From the NCBI GenBank assembly GCA_041192685.1, contig JBEEMM010000056.1, positions 1 through 7,973 on the forward strand: DNA of 7,973 bases, written 5' to 3'. The stretch is from TMED14 sp041192685 (lineage in GTDB: Bacteria; Bacteroidota; Bacteroidia; Flavobacteriales; Schleiferiaceae). A model generated the notes under the pieces. That model was given only the letters and a program-made list of their open reading frames with translations. It was not told the origin of the DNA and made no database searches. The stretch's first letter is position 1, and each line of letters opens with the position of its first letter. Made by a program: the position numbers and the translations under genes. Below, in pieces: positions 5,894 to 7,973 of this stretch.

Positions 5894-7071
5894 GAACGAC
5901 GGTAGGTATGCACTCCATCGGGAGCGTGAACTTGAACTTCGGGCTGGTCGCTGGACTCCACCCGACCCACAATTTGCGCATCAACACCAAAACTCTTGGA
6001 TAGGGCAATGACCTCTTCTGCCGCTTCTAGGCTGTCCAGGTAAAGTTCCATTCGGTGCCCCATGTTAAACACTTCATGCATCTGGCGCCAAGGCGTAGCG
6101 GACTCCTTTTGAATTAGGTCAAAAAGGGTAGGAACCGCAAAGAGGTTGTCTTTGACGACCCGAGCATTGCCCAAAAAATGCAGGACCTTCGTCTGCGCGC
6201 CTCCGCTGCAGTGCACGACTCCGCGCAAGCGAGAACCGAGCTCCTTAATTGCTGGAATCATTACCGGGGCGTAGGTTCTGGTGGGCGACAAAACGAGCTT
6301 GCCCAGGTCTAGGGGGCTCTCTGCGATGCGGTCGGTAAGCATTCTCGTGCCGCTGTAGACCAAGTTCAGGTCGGTTTCGGGCGCAAAGCTCTCAGGATAT
6401 CGCTTGGCCAAGAGGTGGCTAAAAACGTCGTGGCGCGCAGAGGTGAGTCCGTTGGAACCCATGCCGCCGTTGTACTGATGCTCGTAGTTCGCCTGACCAA
6501 AGCTGGCCAGACCCACCACGTACTGCCCAGGGGCAATGCGGCCATTGTCAATAACATCGCTTCTTCGCATGCGCGCAACCACCGTGCTGTCGACAATAAC
6601 GGTACGCACGAGATCGCCCACGTCCGCCGTCTCGCCTCCGGTGCTCTGAATGTCCATGCCGGCTTGACGCAAATCTTGAAGTACGGACTCCGTTCCCTCA
6701 ATAAGTGCTTTAACCACCTCACCGGGAATCAAATGCTTGTTTCGCCCAATGGTCGAACTGAGCAAAATCGGGCCTGTGGCGCCCACGCAAAGCAAGTCGT
6801 CGGTATTCATGACCACTGCATCCTGAGCAATTCCGCGCCAAACGCTTAGGTCGCCCGTCTCCCTCCAGTAGAGGTAGGCGAGCGAGGACTTGGTACCTGC
6901 ACCGTCGGCATGCATTACCAAGCAGTGCTCTGGCGAGCCACTCAAGGCATCGGGAACAATTTTACAAAAGGCATTAGGGAACAATCCCTTGTCAAGCGAA
7001 GCTATCGCCTGGTGCACGTCCTCTTTACCCGAAGACACCCCTCGGTCAGCGTAGCGATTGCTCAAACTCAT
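5890..7071 (-). CDS. purM: Phosphoribosylformylglycinamidine cyclo-ligase (AIR synthase)
   Basis: The 393-residue enzyme closes the imidazole ring of FGAM using ATP to make AIR, the fifth step of purine synthesis. It starts SNRYADRGVSSGKEDVHQAI, the Bacteroidota form, and shows DGAGTK at 56-61, the family G-G-E-T-A at 145-149, GSNGLTSARH at 205-214, LSPTRTYAPV at 261-270, HCSGGAQTK at 287-295 and EVFNMGHRM at 333-341. It is longer than the roughly 345-residue E. coli enzyme, as is usual in this phylum. I chose the ATG at 7069-7071. A 16-residue extension to a TTG at 7117-7119 would translate the terminator hairpin and its U-tract and has no family match. The stop overlaps the prfA start. The gene is the first of the presumed operon. 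Confidence 0.96.
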   Translation of the reverse strand: MSLSNRYADRGVSSGKEDVHQAIASLDKGLFPNAFCKIVPDALSGSPEHCLVMHADGAGTKSSLAYLYWRETGDLSVWRGIAQDAVVMNTDDLLCVGATGPILLSSTIGRNKHLIPGEVVKALIEGTESVLQDLRQAGMDIQSTGGETADVGDLVRTVIVDSTVVARMRRSDVIDNGRIAPGQYVVGLASFGQANYEHQYNGGMGSNGLTSARHDVFSHLLAKRYPESFAPETDLNLVYSGTRMLTDRIAESPLDLGKLVLSPTRTYAPVMIPAIKELGSRLRGVVHCSGGAQTKVLHFLGNARVVKDNLFAVPTLFDLIQKESATPWRQMHEVFNMGHRMELYLDSLEAAEEVIALSKSFGVDAQIVGRVESSDQPEVQVHAPDGVHTYRRS

Positions 7072-7076
7072 GACTG

Positions 7077-7084
7077 CAAAAATA
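7077..7084 (-). promoter_or_regulatory. Candidate promoter -7 box for purM, within the terminator U-tract
   Basis: The minus strand reads TATTTTTG, an exact TAnnTTTG match. It lies only 5 bases before the purM ATG, so a transcript starting here would be leaderless or nearly so. A TTTG at 7100-7103 stands 15 bases upstream, shorter than the usual spacing of about 19-21. The match may come simply from the T-rich terminator tail. Confidence 0.25.
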
Positions 7085-7115
7085 AAACATCCCTTCGACC
7101 AAAGCCGAGGGGATG
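7078..7115 (-). terminator. Intrinsic terminator after the OmpA-like gene
   Basis: On the minus strand, CATCCC (7115-7110) pairs with GGGATG (7093-7088). After one A·C mismatch, TCG pairs with CGA, closing an 8-base loop. The tract TTTTATTTTT (7087-7078) follows. The hairpin starts 16 bases after the upstream stop codon. It separates the envelope gene from the purM operon and ends 6 bases before the purM ATG. Confidence 0.7.
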
Positions 7116-7131
7116 CCAAAGGTTATCAACG

Positions 7132-7973
7132 CTACTTCGTGCGGACGTAGGTACCAACCGGGGGCTCGACCTTACTCCACTCTGGATTGAGCTCCTTGAG
7201 CTCCTTCTCCTTCATTTTTAGCGCGCTAGCCATCGACTTCCAGGTTTCGCCCAAGGCAACCTGACGGTGGTTTGCATCAAACTCCGTGTAGTCTCCCTTG
7301 GCCGTCGTTTTAAGCACCATGCCCGGCACGAGGCTGACCCCGCGCAAACCGCCGTTAATGCGGCGAAGATCCGTAATAGTAATTGCTGCAGCACGGCAAA
7401 CCGTTGCAAAGGTTTCTTTCTCGCCAACCGTATAGAATTCGCCCTTGACCAATTTAGCGACCTCCTCTTTGGCGGCTTCTGCTTTCTGTTCCGCTAATTC
7501 ACTGGAATCAACCGGTGGGGCGAAGTCGTCGCGAATCACCTTGAAGTCGGTACGTCGGTTTAATTCGTTGGCAAGCTCTTGCTGCTGGGGCTGCATCTTC
7601 TTGATGCTGGACTCCGAGAGAACCGTACCCGCTGGGAATACGGAACTTCCCTTACCCTTGTAGGCAGCCGTTATCTCAAAGGGCTGAGATTCTCCCATTC
7701 CCACAGAAACCACGCGGCCTGGGTCGATTCCCATGCTGATTAGGTACTTCACGCAGGTGTCGGCGCGCCGTTGAGAGAGTGTGACGTTTTTGTCTTCTGC
7801 GTCGCGGTAGTCGGTGTGCGAGCGCAGCTCAATTACGATGGTCGGATTTCGCACCAGGGTGGTGTAGACCGTGTCCAGGGAAGAGCGCGCTGCATCGTTC
7901 AGGTCCCACTTAGCCAGGGCAAAAAACAGCTCGGGCAGTACCACGGGGTATTCAATCGGAGCCATGGTGGCGG
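7132..7973 (-). CDS. OmpA-family envelope protein with C-terminal LysM-like repeats (cut by right window edge)
   Basis: The frame is open to the last base, so the N-terminus lies outside the window; a Met at 7963-7965 is probably internal. Counting from it, residues about 12-145 form an OmpA C-terminal-like peptidoglycan-binding domain: LPELFFALAKWDLNDAARSS, then IVIELRSHTDYRD, NVTLSQRRADTCVKYLISMG and VVSVGMGESQP, ending NRRTDFKVI. D52 and R67 fit the residues that bind diaminopimelate. A charged, Ala/Glu-rich linker (about 155-172) follows. Two degenerate LysM-like segments come next, about 177-219 (EFYTVGEKETFATVC, then ITDLRRINGG and L-V-P-G-M-V-L-K) and 232-275 (ETWKSMASALKMKEKELKEL, then NPEW). 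LysM modules bind N-acetylglucosamine sugars in peptidoglycan. The likely role is tethering the outer membrane to the cell wall. Bacteroidota relatives often carry N-terminal TPR or beta-propeller parts, which cannot be seen here. A terminator follows the stop. Confidence 0.85.
   Translation of the reverse strand, partial: ATMAPIEYPVVLPELFFALAKWDLNDAARSSLDTVYTTLVRNPTIVIELRSHTDYRDAEDKNVTLSQRRADTCVKYLISMGIDPGRVVSVGMGESQPFEITAAYKGKGSSVFPAGTVLSESSIKKMQPQQQELANELNRRTDFKVIRDDFAPPVDSSELAEQKAEAAKEEVAKLVKGEFYTVGEKETFATVCRAAAITITDLRRINGGLRGVSLVPGMVLKTTAKGDYTEFDANHRQVALGETWKSMASALKMKEKELKELNPEWSKVEPPVGTYVRTK

Noticed and set aside
6415..6849. Plus-strand open frame (144 codons) opposite purM, and similar ones opposite the reductase and transporter
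   Set aside because: These are mirror frames of strongly coding sequence, common in GC-rich genes, and show no domain or start context.
7088..7115. The same hairpin read on the plus strand as a terminator
   Set aside because: The plus-strand stem pairs slightly better but is not followed by a T-run, and no gene converges from that side.
7072..7119. Sixteen-residue N-terminal extension of purM from a TTG codon
   Set aside because: The extension is encoded by the terminator hairpin and U-tract and resembles no PurM N-terminus; the MSLSNRYADRG start fits the family.
1..7973. Search by eye for CRISPR repeats, insertion sequences, tRNA genes and attachment sites
   Set aside because: No regularly spaced repeats, transposase motifs, terminal inverted repeats or tRNA cloverleaf sequences were found; the gaps are too short to hold them.

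Overview
This window reads as a chromosomal core region of a Bacteroidota bacterium, most likely from the Flavobacteriia or a close relative. Four signs point there. The ribosomal protein bS21 is the short 64-residue Bacteroidota type. It is followed by a xerC-like recombinase, a gene order I know from this phylum. The rpsU gene alone has a perfect Shine-Dalgarno (SD) sequence, while most neighbours lack one. The promoter-like sites match the phylum's -7 box TAnnTTTG. Base composition looks rather GC-rich for this group, and the metP-like stretch looks more AT-rich than the purM-pyrF stretch; both are judgements by eye.

Every gene lies on the minus strand, so transcription runs from high to low coordinates. 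From the right: the 3' part of an OmpA-like envelope protein with a LysM-like tail (7132-7973, cut by the window edge); an intrinsic terminator; purM (5890-7071); prfA (4814-5893); pyrF (4005-4817); an RmlD-like reductase (3074-3970); a LeuT-like sodium-coupled amino-acid transporter (1246-3057); a 46-residue MetS-type small subunit (1103-1243) that is easily missed; a helix-hairpin-helix membrane-anchored protein (507-1106); rpsU (274-468); a second terminator; and the N-terminal part of xerC (1-224, cut by the window edge).

Genes from purM to rpsU are packed with 4-base ATGA overlaps or gaps of 2-38 bases and probably form one long transcript with internal promoters. Reading the minus strand by eye for exact TAnnTTTG, I found only three matches, all just upstream of a start codon (purM, the transporter and rpsU). 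Functionally the run mixes purine and pyrimidine synthesis (purM, pyrF), translation termination (prfA), nucleotide-sugar-type chemistry, amino-acid uptake (transporter plus small subunit), a predicted DNA-binding-fold protein and a ribosomal protein.

I see no mobile element, CRISPR array, RNA gene or obviously new defence or biosynthetic system. The most interesting signal is the rpsU control region: its own -7 box, an 8-base match to the 16S anti-SD, a tiny overlapping upstream ORF, and a terminator ending directly at the xerC start codon. This fits the bS21 autoregulation model developed in Flavobacterium johnsoniae. No stretch over 300 bases lacks a gene.
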